Counted from the first letter of the stretch, positions 27,336 through 36,608 are shown. The stretch: DNA of 64,000 nucleotides from CAYMZZ01 sp047600605 (GCA_047600605.1 JASGKK010000003.1:806001-870000), one strand, 5' to 3'. Notes: generated by a model not told the origin, from the sequence alone. Numbers and translations: made by a program.

Positions 27336-27974
27336 ATGACCAATTTCATTCCCATTTTCCCATTAGGAATTGTGGTATATCCGGGAGAGCAGCTCAACCT
27401 GCACATTTTTGAGCCCAGGTACAAACAACTGATCAATGAATGCAGGGAACAGAATAAACCATTCGGTATTCCTACTGTGATTGAAAACCGTCTGCAGGAT
27501 TTTGGCTCACTGGTAGAGATTACTGAGATCGTGCAGGTACATGAAAATGGGGAAATGGATATTCGTACACGCGGACAAAGAGTGTTTCGTATCCTGGAAG
27601 TGATCCGCAACATTCCTGATAAACTCTATAGCGGTGCGATCGTTAATTATCCTAATAACAGGGAGCAGGGCAATATAGAGCAAATGCGCGCGGTGATGGC
27701 GGGCTTACGGGAACTGCACCGCGTAATGAATCTGAATAAGGATTTTGCAAAACCCGATGAGCAGCTCAGCATTTATGATGTGGCACACCATGCCGGCCTG
27801 TCACTCGAGGAAGAATATGAGTTGCTGGGCCTCCTGGATGAACGTCAACGCCAGGAATATCTGAAACGCCACCTTGCCAAAGTATTGCCTATGCTGGCTG
27901 GGCTGGAGCAATTGAAAGAAAAGGTAAAACTAAACGGTCATTTTAAAAACCTCGAAGGTTTCGATCTGAAGTAG
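27336..27974 (+). CDS. Lon N-terminal (substrate-binding) domain protein
   Basis: This is a 212-residue protein consisting of the LON substrate-binding (LAN/PUA-like) domain followed by a helical segment. It starts FIPIFPLGIVVYPGEQLNLH and has HIFEPRYKQLI, both typical of Lon N-domains. It lacks the AAA ATPase and Ser/Lys protease parts of Lon. Such stand-alone proteins are common in Bacteria, and their role is unknown. The start cannot move downstream without cutting into the domain. coaX follows 26 bp later. Confidence 0.9.
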   Translation: MTNFIPIFPLGIVVYPGEQLNLHIFEPRYKQLINECREQNKPFGIPTVIENRLQDFGSLVEITEIVQVHENGEMDIRTRGQRVFRILEVIRNIPDKLYSGAIVNYPNNREQGNIEQMRAVMAGLRELHRVMNLNKDFAKPDEQLSIYDVAHHAGLSLEEEYELLGLLDERQRQEYLKRHLAKVLPMLAGLEQLKEKVKLNGHFKNLEGFDLK

Positions 27975-28000
27975 ATCAACTAATTCCTTATTTTGCCCTC

Positions 28001-28729
28001 ATGTCTGTTACACTTTGTTTTGATTTTGGTAATACCCGCCGGAAAGTGGCGCTTTTTGAAAATGCGGAGATCAGACGCGTGGAAATACTGGAAGACGATG
28101 CTGAGGCAACTATTCAGCGACTGCTGGATACCTATAAACCCGACAAAACGATCCTGTCATCGGTCATTGAGCATAATGCGGGTATCGAGACCCTGCTGGC
28201 AGCCGGTAGTCGTTTTCATAAGCTGAGTCACTTGACCAGGTTGCCATTTACCACTCCGGTGGGCAAACCCGAAACAATCGGGGCAGACCGGCTGGCGCTT
28301 GTAGCCGCGGCAGTACATTTCCATCCCGGTAAGCATAACCTGATCATTGCCCTGGGTAGTTGTATTACTTATAACTTCTGTAATAAATATAATGAGTTTA
28401 TTGGCGGGGGAATTTCTCCAGGTCTCGAAATGCGCCTCAAATCACTCAATTATTATACGGCTAAGCTGCCACTGGTAAAAGCTACCTCGAATGTGCCCCT
28501 CATGGGTTACGACACCAATACCAATATCCAGAGTGGGGTGGTATTGGGCATGGTCTATGAAATGGATGGTTTTATAGATGAATACCGTCAGAAATTCGAC
28601 AACTTTAACGTGCTGTTAACCGGGGGTGATACGGTCTTTTTGGCTTCACACCTGAAAAACAAGATATTTGCAGACCCTGATTTAATCTTTAAAGGTCTTT
28701 ATGCCATTAGTGAAGTTAATAACACCTAA
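28001..28729 (+). CDS. coaX: Type III pantothenate kinase
   Basis: This is a 242-residue ASKHA-fold kinase that phosphorylates pantothenate in coenzyme A synthesis. It has the phosphate-binding FDFGNTRRK at the N-terminus, the type III GADRLALVAAA motif, and GGGISPGLEMRLKSL in the C-terminal half. It lies downstream of the Lon-N gene and overlaps the following outer-membrane protein frame by 29 bp if that gene starts at its first ATG. CoaX enzymes generally escape feedback inhibition by CoA. Confidence 0.95.
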   Translation: MSVTLCFDFGNTRRKVALFENAEIRRVEILEDDAEATIQRLLDTYKPDKTILSSVIEHNAGIETLLAAGSRFHKLSHLTRLPFTTPVGKPETIGADRLALVAAAVHFHPGKHNLIIALGSCITYNFCNKYNEFIGGGISPGLEMRLKSLNYYTAKLPLVKATSNVPLMGYDTNTNIQSGVVLGMVYEMDGFIDEYRQKFDNFNVLLTGGDTVFLASHLKNKIFADPDLIFKGLYAISEVNNT

Positions 28730-30125
28730 GATAATCAACGTGTTAGGTGGTCGGAGGTCTGCATTCAGCTTGTTACTAACTGCTTTTTGTATTCCTGTAT
28801 TTGCGCAAGATAATTCTCCTTACAGCCGCTATGGCCTGGGCGACCTTGTACCCAATACCAATGTAAACAGCAGAGCGATGGGTGGTGTTTCTGCAGGCTA
28901 TGTTGACTATTTTTCCATTAATTACAGCAATCCGGCTGCGTTGGCCAACTTCCAGGCACGCCGCCAGGTATCTTCAAAAAAACTGGAATCGGGCAGGGCT
29001 ATTTTTGATGCGGGTGTTCAGATAGACAGCCGCACGCTGCGTGAACCCAATTCAGTAGGCCGTTTCAATGCCAGCAATATGCTGTTTTCGCATATCATGG
29101 TAGGTGTACCCCTGCGCCCCAACTGGGGATTGAGTTTCGGCCTTCGTCCTATTTCGCGCATCAGCTATAAGATCAGTCGTTTTGCACGCCTTACAGATCC
29201 CAATACCGGTTTGCCGATCGACAGCTCTCATACGCTGAACGAAGGCGATGGAGGTACGTACCTCGTGTCTGCCGGTACCGGTTACAAGATCCGCTTCAGC
29301 GATCGCCATTTTCTGAACCTGGGTGTCTCTGGCGGATATATGTTCGGGAAAAAAGATTACAGCAATCGTCTTTCTATCCTGAATGATTCGCTGGCATATA
29401 ATGCCGGCAACTTTCAGACAAAGACCACTTTTGGGAATATACATGTTGACCTCGGTCTGCAATACACGGCCATACTTAAGCGTACTGCAAAAGAAGAAAT
29501 AGCCCTTACACTGGGTGCATTTGGTAATACCGAGCAAAAACTGAATGCCAACCAGGATATCATCCGCGAAACCTATGTGTATGATCAGTCAACCGGATAT
29601 ATACGGCTTGACAGTGCGTACGAGCAGCGGGATATAAAAGGCAAAATCATCTATCCGCAAAATATCACTGCTGGGTTTGTACTGGAGAAAAACAGTACTG
29701 ACCGCTCAAAGCCCTCCTGGCTTATTGGCGTGGATGTGGTACAGCAGAAATGGAGCGACTATCGTTTTTATGGCGAAAAGGATCCTACCCTGCGCAACAA
29801 AAAAGAGCTTCGTGTAGGTGGTCAGATCAGACCTGTGTTCAAAAACAATTATTTCAGTAATGTCACTTACCGTGCCGGCTTCTTTGTAGGCACCGATTAT
29901 ATACAGGTAGATAAAAAGCTCCCGTTGTTTGGTGTTACAGCCGGATTTGATCTGCCGGTACGTAAATTCTCGCGTCAGGCCATGTACCAGGAGACCAAGG
30001 TAAATATCTCACTGGAGTATATACGCCGTGGCAATAATGACAATCTGCTTAAGGAAAACATGTTCCGTATTTCGGCCGGTTTTGCATTGAGCGATCTGTG
30101 GTTTATCAAACGTAAGTTTGACTAA
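28701..30125 (+). CDS. Outer-membrane beta-barrel protein (FadL/OmpP1-like)
   Basis: This is a 474-residue exported protein. After the signal peptide it begins DNSPYSRYGLGDLVPNTN and has RAMGGVSAGY and FSINYSNPAALANF, the Bacteroidota FadL/PorV-like opening with a repeated-strand barrel. Two starts are possible. ATG 28701 lies inside coaX, and GTG 28740 lies 11 bp after the coaX stop and would give a more compact signal peptide. It sits between coaX and lptC, in an envelope context. A lipid or hydrophobic-compound transport role is inferred from fold only. Confidence 0.75.
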   Translation: MPLVKLITPKIINVLGGRRSAFSLLLTAFCIPVFAQDNSPYSRYGLGDLVPNTNVNSRAMGGVSAGYVDYFSINYSNPAALANFQARRQVSSKKLESGRAIFDAGVQIDSRTLREPNSVGRFNASNMLFSHIMVGVPLRPNWGLSFGLRPISRISYKISRFARLTDPNTGLPIDSSHTLNEGDGGTYLVSAGTGYKIRFSDRHFLNLGVSGGYMFGKKDYSNRLSILNDSLAYNAGNFQTKTTFGNIHVDLGLQYTAILKRTAKEEIALTLGAFGNTEQKLNANQDIIRETYVYDQSTGYIRLDSAYEQRDIKGKIIYPQNITAGFVLEKNSTDRSKPSWLIGVDVVQQKWSDYRFYGEKDPTLRNKKELRVGGQIRPVFKNNYFSNVTYRAGFFVGTDYIQVDKKLPLFGVTAGFDLPVRKFSRQAMYQETKVNISLEYIRRGNNDNLLKENMFRISAGFALSDLWFIKRKFD

Positions 30126-30158
30126 TAGCTTTATTGCCGGCTATCTGGTAACTTGCGT

Positions 30159-30752
30159 ATGCGCATGAAAAATCAACAGCCTTTCTTCCAGATGATATTT
30201 TGCAGTCTGCTGCCGGTACTGGCAGGCAGCCTGCTGCTATCTTCCTGCGAAAACTCACAGGCCGAAATAGATGCATATACCAAACGGGTTCAAATGCAGG
30301 AAGTGGCCCGCGATGTGGAAAGCTATCTGAGCCAGGCCGGAAAAATGAAAGCAAGGCTAAAGGCTCCGCTGATGTACCGGGTTATGAGTGATTCGCAATA
30401 CCTGGAATTTCCCAACTCACTGCACGTGGATTTTTATGACGACAGCACGCGTATTGAAACATGGCTCGACAGCAAGTATGGCAAATACTTTGAAAACCTC
30501 GATAAAGTATATCTGAGAGATAGTGTAGTGATCATTACGCTCAAAGGAGATACCCTCCGCTGTCATGACCTGTGGTGGGATCAGAATAAAGCTATTTTTT
30601 ATACGGATAGTGTGGCTACCTATCGGTCACCCGGTAATAATATCAGCGGTGGCCGTGGTATGGAAGCTACCCAGGACCTCAAGACGGTGACCTTCAGGTT
30701 GCCGTTGGGTAATATGGAGGTCTCTTCATCCGGTTTTGCGGAAGAGCCATGA
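30159..30752 (+). CDS. lptC: LPS export periplasmic protein LptC
   Basis: This is a 197-residue protein with a long N-terminal hydrophobic segment ending in a lipobox (LLSSC, Cys30), followed by an LptC beta-jellyroll (about residues 35-190). LEFPNSLHVDFYDDS and WDQNKAIFYTDSVATYRSP are typical of Bacteroidota LptC. LptC links the LptBFG transporter to LptA in lipopolysaccharide export. A lipoprotein form is common in this phylum. The start may be ATG 30159 or 30165; the TTG at 30153 is less likely. Confidence 0.88.
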   Translation: MRMKNQQPFFQMIFCSLLPVLAGSLLLSSCENSQAEIDAYTKRVQMQEVARDVESYLSQAGKMKARLKAPLMYRVMSDSQYLEFPNSLHVDFYDDSTRIETWLDSKYGKYFENLDKVYLRDSVVIITLKGDTLRCHDLWWDQNKAIFYTDSVATYRSPGNNISGGRGMEATQDLKTVTFRLPLGNMEVSSSGFAEEP

Positions 30753-31118
30753 TAAGTATACACTTACTCTTTTCTTTCTGCCCTTCTTATAACAACAAAC
30801 CCGGCCTTTGCGAGACCGGGGCTGCTGTATTGCATTGAGAGCTAACCATTGGTGTTTTTCCTAAACAGTTTGCTGGCTCAAGTTGGTGAGGTTCTTCACA
30901 AGGATATAATGGATTCAAACGGGACGCTTATTTGAGACATCTGTCATACTTGTGTCATCTGTCATCTCGATCAAAAATAGGGTGGGCATTTTATCTACAC
31001 CAGCGCATTATTGGTCGATTCGGCGGGTAATGAATTTACGGACGGATCGGGGCATCTACCAAGGGATTGAACAACGGTATTGCTGCATTTCCTATCTTCA
31101 GACATAAATAAGAAAACT
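30753..31118. other. Intergenic region with a short direct repeat
   Basis: This is 366 bp between lptC and the SDR gene. CATCTGTCAT occurs twice, at 30938-30947 and 30956-30965 (18-bp period). A weak CCCGG/CCGGG hairpin near 30800-30818 has no T tract. A -7-like TATCTTCA lies near 31093-31100. I see no supported ORF or RNA gene. Confidence 0.45.
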
Positions 31119-31940
31119 ATGTTGTTGAAAGACAAAACCGTTTTCATTACGGGAGCCAGCCGGGGTATTGGCAAGGCTATTGGATTGCGCCTGGCCCGTG
31201 AAGGAGCCAATGTGGTGATTGCCGCCAAATCAGTGGAAGAAAATCCCCGTTTGGGAGGAACCATCTACTCCGCAGCAGCCGAAATGGAGGCTGCCGGAGG
31301 CCATGGCCTGGGCGTACAATGTGATATCCGTTTTGAAGAACAGGTAGAAGCTGCCATTCAAAAAACGGTGGAGCATTTTGGCGGCATAGACATACTGGTC
31401 AACAACGCTTCGGCTATTTCGCTGACGCCAACGGAACAAACAGAAGCCAAACGGTTTGACCTGATGCATTCTATTAATGTGCGGGGCACTTTTCTGGTAA
31501 CGAAACACTGCATTCCCCACCTGAAAAAATCATCAAACGCACATATTCTCACGCTGTCTCCACCCATATCGCTTCAGCCAAAGTGGCTGGGCGGACATGT
31601 AGCCTATACGCTTACCAAATACAGTATGAGTATGATGGCACTGGGCTGGGCGGCGGAGTTTAAGCCGTTTAATATTGCATCCAATGCGCTTTGGCCAAGA
31701 ACCACCATTGATACAGCTGCGGTCCGCAATCTGCTGGGTGGTGAGGCGCTGGCCCGCATGAGCCGCAAGCCGGAAATACTGGCCGATGCTGCTTTTTATA
31801 TCTTCTCGCAACCGGCTACCAGTTATTCGGGAAACTGTTTTATCGATGAGCAGGTACTGGCCGCTGCAGGTATTACTGATCTGAGTGATTATGCCGCTGT
31901 GCCGGGAGCACAGCTTTATACTGATCTGTTTGTGGACTAA
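31119..31940 (+). CDS. Short-chain dehydrogenase/reductase (HSDL2-like)
   Basis: This is a 273-residue SDR. The cofactor motif is TGASRGIGKAIG near residue 11, NNAS lies near 93, and the catalytic YxxxK is YTLTK. Ser is provided by LTLSPPISL. The insert AAKSVEENPRLGGTIYSAAAEMEAAG (given in part: VEENPRLGGTIYSAA) is characteristic of the HSDL2-like branch. The ATG at 31119 gives the usual short lead before the first strand. Two tandem terminators follow. Confidence 0.9.
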   Translation: MLLKDKTVFITGASRGIGKAIGLRLAREGANVVIAAKSVEENPRLGGTIYSAAAEMEAAGGHGLGVQCDIRFEEQVEAAIQKTVEHFGGIDILVNNASAISLTPTEQTEAKRFDLMHSINVRGTFLVTKHCIPHLKKSSNAHILTLSPPISLQPKWLGGHVAYTLTKYSMSMMALGWAAEFKPFNIASNALWPRTTIDTAAVRNLLGGEALARMSRKPEILADAAFYIFSQPATSYSGNCFIDEQVLAAAGITDLSDYAAVPGAQLYTDLFVD

Positions 31941-31954
31941 TGACTTAGTCAAAC

Positions 31955-31989
31955 AAAAAGGCCATTCCTCCGGAGGGAATGGCCTTTTT
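31955..31989 (+). terminator. Terminator after the SDR gene
   Basis: A perfect 14-bp stem pairs AAAAAGGCCATTCC (31955-31968) with its complement at 31976-31989, with a 7-base loop and a T-rich 3' side. It starts 15 bp after the stop codon. Confidence 0.9.
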
Positions 31990-32020
31990 TATTTATAAAA
32001 AACCTTAACCTGAGTTGATT

Positions 32021-32047
32021 AACTCCTTGAATTTAAGGAGTTTTTTT
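32021..32047 (+). terminator. Second terminator downstream of the SDR gene
   Basis: AACTCCTT (32021-32028) pairs with AAGGAGTT (32035-32042), followed by a run of T. It probably insulates the convergent lysS gene. Confidence 0.7.
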
Positions 32048-32140
32048 GAATGTTGCAACAGCAATTGGTCAAAGTTCTCAGAGGTCTGTGTATTTTATGA
32101 TATTTATCAAACACGAACAGGTGCCTTTATCCGGCGTGTA

Positions 32141-33661
32141 TTATTGCGTTTTTTCGGGCCTCATCTGTGGGAATAGCAATACATCCTGAATAGAAGGCTG
32201 GTTGGTAAGCAGCATACAAAGCCGGTCAATACCAATACCGATACCGGCAGTGGGCGGCATGCCATATTCCAGTGCGCGCAAAAAGTCGTTGTCAATAAAC
32301 ATGGCTTCATCATCGCCCCGTTCCATCAGCTTTACCTGGTCTTCAAAACGCTCACGCTGATCAACCGGATCATTCAATTCGCTATATGCATTGGCGATTT
32401 CCTTACCATTGATCATAAGTTCAAAGCGCTCTACCAGTCCCTGTTTTTCGCGGTGCTTTTTGGTAAGCGGACTCATCTCAACCGGATAGTCGATAATGAA
32501 AGTAGGCTGTATATAATGCTTCTCACATTTTGCACCAAATATTTCATCGATCAGTTTCCCTTTACCCATGCTGTCTTCTACAGAAATATGCAGCTGGCGG
32601 CATACGGAGCGTAGCTGTTCTTCATTCATGCGGCTTACGTCAAAACCGGTATGTTCCTGAATAGCATCGTAGATACTGATGCGTTTGAAAGGCGCTTTAA
32701 AGCTGATGACTTTATCGCCCACCTGCACGTCTGTACCTCCGGTCACACTGCTGGCAACGCGCTCCAGCATCTCCTCGGTGGTGTTCATCATCCACAGATA
32801 ATCTTTATAGGCCACATAGAACTCCAGGATGGTAAATTCCGGATTGTGGGTACGATCCATACCTTCATTGCGGAAGTTGCGGCTGAATTCATATACCCAG
32901 TCAAATCCGCCTACAATCAGGCGTTTCAGGTACAGCTCATTGGCAATGCGGAGGTAAAAAGGAACATCCAGTGCATTGTGGTGTGTAATAAACGGACGGG
33001 CAGCAGCACCACCGGGAATACTTTGCAGTACCGGTGTATCTACTTCCAGCGCACCTGCCTGATTGAGGTAGTCACGGATGGAATTGATCATGCGGCTCCG
33101 TTTTTCAAATGTATCCTTTACAGATGGATTGATGATCAGGTCGGCATAACGCTGGCGATAGCGGAATTCGGGATCGGTAACTGCATCGAACGTCTGACCA
33201 TCGGCTTCCTTTACAATAGGAAGTGGCCGCAGCGATTTGCTGAGCAGGGTCAGTTCTTTAACATGAACAGAAGTCTCACCTGTTTTGGTAATAAAGGCAT
33301 ATCCTTTTATTCCAATGATATCACCAATGTCGATCAGTTTTTTCCAGACAATATCATACAGTGATTTGTCTTCGCCGGGGCAAATATCATCCCGGCGGAT
33401 ATAGAGCTGGATCTTTCCATGACTATCCTGGATTACGGCAAAGTTGGCTTTGCCCATATCCCGCACACTCATGATACGGCCAGCGAGGCATACGTCGGCA
33501 AACTGTTCTTTGGTTTCTTCGTTGAATTTTTCCCTGATCTCAGCCGAATTGCTATTGACAGGAAAAAGGGGAGCCGGGTAAGGCTCAATACCCATCATGA
33601 TCAGTTCGTGCAGTTTCTCGCGACGCAGTTGTTCCTGCTCGGAAAGTTGTACCATACTCAT
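32141..33661 (-). CDS. lysS: Lysyl-tRNA synthetase, class II
   Basis: This is a 506-residue enzyme charging tRNA-Lys. An N-terminal OB-fold anticodon-binding domain covers about residues 50-170 (AGRIMSVRDMGKANFAVIQD). The class II core has motif 2 (FRNEGMDRTHNPEFTILE) and motif 3 (GIGIDRLCMLLT). ATG 33661 is preferred because it lies just after a strong promoter; the longer frame would start inside or upstream of that promoter. ATG 33655, two codons later, is also possible. The gene is monocistronic. Confidence 0.96.
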   Translation of the reverse strand: MSMVQLSEQEQLRREKLHELIMMGIEPYPAPLFPVNSNSAEIREKFNEETKEQFADVCLAGRIMSVRDMGKANFAVIQDSHGKIQLYIRRDDICPGEDKSLYDIVWKKLIDIGDIIGIKGYAFITKTGETSVHVKELTLLSKSLRPLPIVKEADGQTFDAVTDPEFRYRQRYADLIINPSVKDTFEKRSRMINSIRDYLNQAGALEVDTPVLQSIPGGAAARPFITHHNALDVPFYLRIANELYLKRLIVGGFDWVYEFSRNFRNEGMDRTHNPEFTILEFYVAYKDYLWMMNTTEEMLERVASSVTGGTDVQVGDKVISFKAPFKRISIYDAIQEHTGFDVSRMNEEQLRSVCRQLHISVEDSMGKGKLIDEIFGAKCEKHYIQPTFIIDYPVEMSPLTKKHREKQGLVERFELMINGKEIANAYSELNDPVDQRERFEDQVKLMERGDDEAMFIDNDFLRALEYGMPPTAGIGIGIDRLCMLLTNQPSIQDVLLFPQMRPEKTQ

Positions 33662-33685
33662 GTTTACGCTTTTCAAAAAGTGGGG

Positions 33686-33717
33686 CAAAGGTACTGGATT
33701 CAGGAGAGCAGTCCAAA
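33686..33717 (-). promoter_or_regulatory. Promoter of lysS
   Basis: On the minus strand, TTTG (33717-33714), a 20-bp spacer and TACCTTTG (33693-33686) match the Bacteroidota consensus and lie 24 bp before the lysS ATG. Confidence 0.75.
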
Positions 33718-33831
33718 GGGCTGGGGGCTTCATTCTGAACGGTTTTCGAAAGTCTGACAGGGGTTTTACCGCAAAAACCGCCGGTTCTTTGTTAATTTAT
33801 CCCTAAGGGCACACTATTTGAGGCAAACCGG

Positions 33832-33843
33832 CGTCATATGACG
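33832..33843. promoter_or_regulatory. 12-bp palindrome upstream of the DUF4197 gene
   Basis: CGTCATATGACG is a perfect palindrome 53 bp before the ATG at 33897. It is operator-like in size and position; no regulator is known. Confidence 0.35.
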
Positions 33844-33896
33844 GTAGCCCTCAACGAATGGGCTCTTAACTTTAAGCCTCCTAAAATCAATTACGT

Positions 33897-34616
33897 ATGA
33901 TGAAAACTTTCCTTAGTGCCATTATCCTTTCCCTGCTAATCCTTCCTGCTACTGTACAGGCGCAGATAAAACTGCCGAAAATATTATCAAAAAACAGCGG
34001 TTCCGGTGTTTCTGAAGCTGAAGCCGGCCAGGGTATTAAAGAAGCCCTTACACAGGGTGTGACCAACGCTGTATTAAACCTCAATAAAACAGATGGTTTT
34101 TTTGGTAATCAATTATATAAAATGCTGCTTCCTCCGGATGCACAGAAAATTGAGACCACCCTCCGCAAAGTGGGTATGGGCAGCCAGGTAGATAAAGCGG
34201 TACTGGCTATTAACCGTGGGGCAGAAGAAGCTGTAGGATTTGCCAAACCTATTTTCGTGGATGCCATTAAGGAAATTACCATCCAGGATGCGTTGAAGCT
34301 GGTGAGTGGTGGCAAAGATGCAGCAACCCAGTATTTCAAACAGAAGACCACCGAAAAGCTGATAGCAGCATTTACCCCTTCGGTAAAAACGAGTCTTGAT
34401 AATGTAGGAGCTACAAAATATTACGATGACATTGTAAATGCCTATAACGGTCTGCCGACTACTATTAAAAAAGTAAATCCCGATCTTACTTCATTTGTAG
34501 TGGGCAAAGCTGTTGATGCATTGTTTGATCAGGTAGCCAAGGAAGAAGCCAATATACGGGCCAATCCGCTGGCACGTACTTCTGATATTCTGAAAAAAGT
34601 ATTTGGCGGCAAATAA
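33897..34616 (+). CDS. DUF4197 exported protein
   Basis: This is a 239-residue protein with a signal peptide (MMKTFLSAIILSLLILPATV). An all-helical DUF4197 domain fills the mature part (GIKEALTQGVTNAVL, VGKAVDALFDQVAKEE). The family is periplasmic and of unknown function. It has its own upstream region, divergent from lysS, and a strong terminator downstream. Confidence 0.88.
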   Translation: MMKTFLSAIILSLLILPATVQAQIKLPKILSKNSGSGVSEAEAGQGIKEALTQGVTNAVLNLNKTDGFFGNQLYKMLLPPDAQKIETTLRKVGMGSQVDKAVLAINRGAEEAVGFAKPIFVDAIKEITIQDALKLVSGGKDAATQYFKQKTTEKLIAAFTPSVKTSLDNVGATKYYDDIVNAYNGLPTTIKKVNPDLTSFVVGKAVDALFDQVAKEEANIRANPLARTSDILKKVFGGK

Positions 34617-34636
34617 TACTGTTGCTGAAAACAAAA

Positions 34637-34681
34637 GGGGCAGGAGCCGGATTTGCTATGTGGTGATCCGGCCCCTGCCCC
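34637..34681. terminator. Bidirectional terminator between DUF4197 and flavin reductase genes
   Basis: A 16-bp stem with one mismatch pairs GGGGCAGGAGCCGGAT (34637-34652) with 34666-34681. A T tract follows on the plus strand and TTTTG on the minus strand. It lies between convergent stop codons. Confidence 0.85.
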
Positions 34682-34699
34682 GCTTTTTATTAAGATCTT

Positions 34700-35581
34700 T
34701 TATACTGCTGCCAGCAATACCTGCCAGGCTTCCTTTACTTTTTCCTGTGCCAGCAGGCGGCTTGCATAACGATGCAGTTCTTTTTCCATTTCTTCGGGTG
34801 TGAGACTGTAATACTGGATAATCTGCCGGAGGTGATCATCATCAAAGCCAGCATCCACAACAGGCACCTCACTTACATTGGCCAACTGCCCCAGTTCATT
34901 GCCCGAAAGAATGCTGCTGTGCCGAATACCAGCCGGCAATCCATCAAATCCAATACCCAGTTGTGTATTGGGCTTTTCTACCTGAAAAAGACTTTCTTCT
35001 GATACCACACAATACCAGTCGCCGCCCAGCCGGGCTACATGCCGGATCTTGCGCTGATCGAGTTTTCCCTGCTCATCTGCGAGCTCATCGGCAATATGCA
35101 TACGCAGTACTTCGCAGATCACCAGGTTGCCGGCACCGCCCTCCTGCCCCAACGATTTTACTTCGTTGACGCGGCACTCCAGTTTTATCTGGCTTTCTTT
35201 CACCATGGGAGGCTGTACCAGGGTGGCCGGCTCGGGTGTGAACCCCGCCTTGATAAATTCATTTACTCCTTTGGGGTATTCACAACTGGCCAGCGATGTC
35301 TGGCGCACCATGTTGTAGGTGACAATATTGATAACCACTTCAGGTACTTCCAGCACGTTAGCAAGTGTATGCTTGGTCGTATTGTCGCGTACCCGCCGGG
35401 CAGGACTGAAGATCACAATCGGCGGATTGGACGAAAACATATTGAAGAAACTGAAAGGGCTGAGATTCACCTGTCCCTCCCTGTCAATAGTAGAAGCAAA
35501 GCAAATAGGCCGGGGAGCTATTACATGCTGCAGATAATATTGTTTTTGCGGAGCAGATAACTCGTGCAGATCAATGATCAT
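34700..35581 (-). CDS. Flavin reductase-like FMN-binding split-barrel protein
   Basis: This is a 293-residue protein. The DIM6/NTAB-type FMN-binding barrel begins VIAPRPICFASTIDREG and continues with NLSPFSFFNMFSSNPP. A C-terminal extension of about 80 residues is helical. The family includes flavin reductases and uncharacterised flavoproteins. It follows a fumarylacetoacetate-hydrolase-family gene after 19 bp on the same strand, so both probably serve one aromatic or keto-acid degradation route. Confidence 0.88.
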   Translation of the reverse strand: MIIDLHELSAPQKQYYLQHVIAPRPICFASTIDREGQVNLSPFSFFNMFSSNPPIVIFSPARRVRDNTTKHTLANVLEVPEVVINIVTYNMVRQTSLASCEYPKGVNEFIKAGFTPEPATLVQPPMVKESQIKLECRVNEVKSLGQEGGAGNLVICEVLRMHIADELADEQGKLDQRKIRHVARLGGDWYCVVSEESLFQVEKPNTQLGIGFDGLPAGIRHSSILSGNELGQLANVSEVPVVDAGFDDDHLRQIIQYYSLTPEEMEKELHRYASRLLAQEKVKEAWQVLLAAV

Positions 35582-35600
35582 GTTAAACAGGTTGAGGTGA

Positions 35601-36608
35601 TCAGCTTTTTTTACGTTTCAGGATACTCCAGTCTGTATCTTCTGCTTCGATAGTGTTTTCCAGCTTGCCAAGCTGATCAATTTCCATGGTGACCACATCA
35701 TTTGGCTGCAGCCATTGCTCCTGGTAATTGGGATCATTTAGCTTGCCGGTACCATTCAATTCCAGAAAACAACCTGTGCCTACGGTGCCACTGCCAATCA
35801 CATCGCCCGGATAAAGATCTACGCCATATGAAGCCCGCTCAATGATCTCAGCGAAAGTCCAGTCCATATCCGCTACATTGCCATCGCTCACCTGCACACC
35901 GTTCACATGACAGGTCATACGCAGGTTCCAGCTTTTGCCGGTATGATTTTCTTTGGCAGGCACTTCAAACGGAGCCAGCTCATCGAGTGTCACCAGCCAG
36001 GGTCCTATCACGGTAGAAAAATCTTTTCCCTTGGCAGGTCCGAGATTGAGGAGCATCTCTTCCATCTGCAATCTTCTTGCACTCATGTCATTCATGATCA
36101 TGAGACCGCCAATATATTCATCAGCCTCTTCAGCTTTGATGTTACGTCCGTGTTTGCAGATAACAATCGCCACTTCCAGTTCAAAATCGAGTTTTTCAAA
36201 ATGATCCGGCATACAGCGGATGGGGCCTGGTCCCTGAATGCTATGGTGATTGGTAAAGTAAAAAATGGGATACTGATCAAATTCGGGGATCATGTCTACT
36301 TTACGATTGCGCCGTGCTGCTGCTACATGCTGGCGAAAGGCATAGCCATCCCGGCAACTCGTTGGGAAAGGTATGGGTGCCAGCAGGGTCACTTCGCTAA
36401 CGGGGATGCCACGGTTGCTGCTGCGGGTACCTTCGCGCAGCAGTAATTCGCCGGCCTGCACAACAGGCAACGATTCTTCCCAATAGTTGAGCAGCATGCT
36501 CATGTTGTTGGGCAGGTCGGGATGCAAAATGTCGAGGGCATACACTGTATCATTAATAATTACGCCTACGTGCTCGCGCTCGTCATGGAGATAAGAAACC
36601 AGTTTCAT
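35601..36608 (-). CDS. Fumarylacetoacetate hydrolase-family protein
   Basis: This is a 335-residue FAH-fold enzyme that cleaves carbon-carbon bonds in beta-diketo acids. It has the family core FYFTNHHSIQGPG, metal ligands in KLDFELEVAIVI, GGLMIMNDMSARRLQ, and GDVIGSGTVGTG at the C-terminal active site. Together with the flavin-reductase-like gene downstream it suggests catabolism of tyrosine or another aromatic compound; the exact substrate is not shown by the sequence. Confidence 0.9.
   Translation of the reverse strand: MKLVSYLHDEREHVGVIINDTVYALDILHPDLPNNMSMLLNYWEESLPVVQAGELLLREGTRSSNRGIPVSEVTLLAPIPFPTSCRDGYAFRQHVAAARRNRKVDMIPEFDQYPIFYFTNHHSIQGPGPIRCMPDHFEKLDFELEVAIVICKHGRNIKAEEADEYIGGLMIMNDMSARRLQMEEMLLNLGPAKGKDFSTVIGPWLVTLDELAPFEVPAKENHTGKSWNLRMTCHVNGVQVSDGNVADMDWTFAEIIERASYGVDLYPGDVIGSGTVGTGCFLELNGTGKLNDPNYQEQWLQPNDVVTMEIDQLGKLENTIEAEDTDWSILKRKKS

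Noticed and set aside
30800..30818. CCCGG/CCGGG hairpin after lptC as terminator
   Set aside because: The stem is only about 5 bp and no T tract follows on either strand.
32651..33364. 237-codon open frame antisense to lysS
   Set aside because: It is a shadow of lysS with no recognisable protein features.
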